This document shows positions 62,943-64,000 of a stretch of 64,000 nt of DNA, one piece after another. This DNA comes from an uncultured Marvinbryantia sp. (GTDB taxonomy: Bacteria; Bacillota; Clostridia; Lachnospirales; Lachnospiraceae), in the NCBI GenBank assembly GCA_947630735.1, contig CANRIR010000003.1:1-64000 (forward strand), given 5' to 3'. The number at the start of each line of letters is the position of its first letter. The first letter of the stretch is position 1. A program made the position numbers and the translations under genes. The notes under the pieces are model-generated. The model did not search any database, was not told the origin of the DNA, and was given only the letters and a program-made list of their open reading frames with translations.

Positions 62943-64000
62943 TCAGTCTACCTGCTCGAACGGAACTTCATAGGATGCCAGCGACACATACTGACCGGTG
63001 GCCGCGTCCAGCACATACAGGATCACCTGGCCGCTGCTCATGCCGGCCGCTCCCTCCACGGAGAGGTCATACGGGAAGGTGATCGGCTGGCCCTCCACCA
63101 GGGTCCTGACCGTATTTCCCTGCACCAGCTCCAGCTTTGCCGTCTGCCCGTTGTAGTTGGCATCCGCCAGGAGCTGCGCGTTGCACATCCAGGTGCCGGC
63201 GGAAATGTCCGCCACCGTCTCCTCGGCCGACGTCTGCGGCTCCGTCTCCATGACGACGTGCTGCTCACTCTCCCGCTGTTCCGTCATTTCCATGGTTTCC
63301 GGCTGGTCATCCTCCCCCTGCTCGGTATACAGAAGATCCGTCCCGCTGTCCGGCCCGCCGCCGGATCCCTGCGTCTGCATCTGCACGGGCGCTTCTGTCT
63401 GTCCGCTCAGGCTGCGGAAGATCCCGGGCAGGCTGAATTTTATGATGCCCAGGGCGTTTGCGATGAGCCCCAGGAAAATGCAGGCGATCAGCACCGTCAC
63501 CACGATGCTCCCGACCGTCATGATCTTCTCCAGCCTCGGGTTCAGGATCCCCCGGTTTTCTTCTTCTTCCTTAAAGCCTCTCCGACCCTCATATTCCTCC
63601 TGGTAGTCGTAGCCCCGGTTCCCGTAAGCCCGGCCGTATTTATAGGGATCGTAGCCGCCGGCCGGCCCCTGTCCCGCGTAGCCCATATTGCTAGGGGCCT
63701 GGCCCGGATAGCCCGCTCCGCCCGGCATGCCTCCCGCAGGCGGCGCCGCATATCCGCCGTTCATGGGCTGTCCGCCCGTGTCGTTCATCCCCGTTCCGCT
63801 CTGCCCGCCGTTTCCGTTCAGGCGGGAAGACAGATAGCCCTCCTTGATCGCTCCCAGTTCTTCCTTCGAGATCTTGATGGTCTGTCCGTTGGGCGCGTTC
63901 GCGATATGCACAAAATCCCCGTCCGGGTTGACTAAGGACTCCTTCAGGTCGTAAATGAGCTCCGACATATTGGCATAGCGCCGGTCCGGGCTCTTCTGCG
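62943..64000 (-). CDS. PrkC-type Ser/Thr protein kinase, C-terminal part (5' end outside the window)
   Basis: The frame is open to the right edge; residues before the ORF-track ATG (QKSPDRRYAN) read into MSELIYDLKESLVNPDGDFV, the last helices of an eukaryotic-like kinase domain, so this is not a complete gene. Then come a Gly/Pro/Tyr-rich linker (about 50-120 of the ORF), one membrane helix (MTVGSIVVTVLIACIFLGLIA, about 150-170) and an extracellular part of about 170 residues. That part has an acidic low-complexity stretch and a terminal domain (KLELVQGNTVRTLVEGQPITFPY). No PASTA repeat is visible. The position before rsgA-rpe-thiN is that of prkC. Confidence 0.85.
   Translation of the reverse strand, partial: QKSPDRRYANMSELIYDLKESLVNPDGDFVHIANAPNGQTIKISKEELGAIKEGYLSSRLNGNGGQSGTGMNDTGGQPMNGGYAAPPAGGMPGGAGYPGQAPSNMGYAGQGPAGGYDPYKYGRAYGNRGYDYQEEYEGRRGFKEEEENRGILNPRLEKIMTVGSIVVTVLIACIFLGLIANALGIIKFSLPGIFRSLSGQTEAPVQMQTQGSGGGPDSGTDLLYTEQGEDDQPETMEMTEQRESEQHVVMETEPQTSAEETVADISAGTWMCNAQLLADANYNGQTAKLELVQGNTVRTLVEGQPITFPYDLSVEGAAGMSSGQVILYVLDAATGQYVSLASYEVPFEQVD

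Noticed and set aside
1-64000. tRNA or rRNA genes
   Set aside because: No cloverleaf, CCA-type end or rRNA-like stretch was recognised by eye; a tRNAscan/Infernal run would be decisive.

Overview
The window looks like chromosome of a spore-forming, low-GC-lineage Gram-positive bacterium with a fairly GC-rich genome, most likely a Lachnospiraceae-type clostridium. The evidence is the Firmicutes gene orders (S10-spc cluster; mraZ-led dcw cluster; prkC-rsgA-rpe-thiN), a zinc-ribbon S14, zinc-type adenylate kinase, HPr kinase, a Spo0E-like protein, a SpoVD-like PBP, Gram-positive LexA boxes and AGGAGG ribosome binding sites. The taxon is inferred from gene content only; no database search was possible.

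Layout. (1) 1-13.75 kb: a minus-strand ribosomal protein cluster, rpsJ to infA, driven by a clear promoter with a structured leader and closed by a terminator after infA. The rpmJ-rpsM-rpsK-rpoA block does not follow directly; a truncated Rpn-family nuclease/transposase gene with its own promoter sits there. (2) 13.8-15.8 kb: a 23S-type methyltransferase and a patatin-like phospholipase with divergent promoters and short palindromic repeats. (3) 15.8-25.9 kb: an AT-rich island, probably acquired, with four large exported modular proteins (ricin/SH3/C39 peptidase; YARHG; four PPC-like repeats plus Fn3-like modules; Fn3-like plus BIG2), a divergent XRE regulator and an AbiE-type toxin-antitoxin pair whose promoter lies inside a perfect palindrome. 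(4) 25.9-31.1 kb: a phosphoesterase, a ParB-like/BMP fusion protein, and a radical SAM/TIGR03915 DNA repair pair under a promoter with two LexA boxes. (5) 31.1-45.0 kb: aspS, DUF1934, murI, YigZ, a class A PBP, glucokinase, hprK, uvrC, galE, a sugar nucleotidyltransferase and a cell-wall amidase. (6) 45.1-58.3 kb: dcw cell division/wall cluster, mraZ to ftsZ, with MraZ boxes but without murE, murF, murG or murB. (7) 58.4-64.0 kb: spo0E-like, lgt, ychF, thiN, rpe, rsgA and the 3' part of a PrkC-type kinase.

How it works together: regions 1, 6 and 7 couple translation, cell division and wall synthesis in long co-directional operons. The AT-rich island is the accessory part. Its four exported proteins share paralogous modules and are read away from an XRE regulator, which makes them the best candidate here for an undescribed surface or contact system. 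No rRNA, tRNA or CRISPR array was seen.
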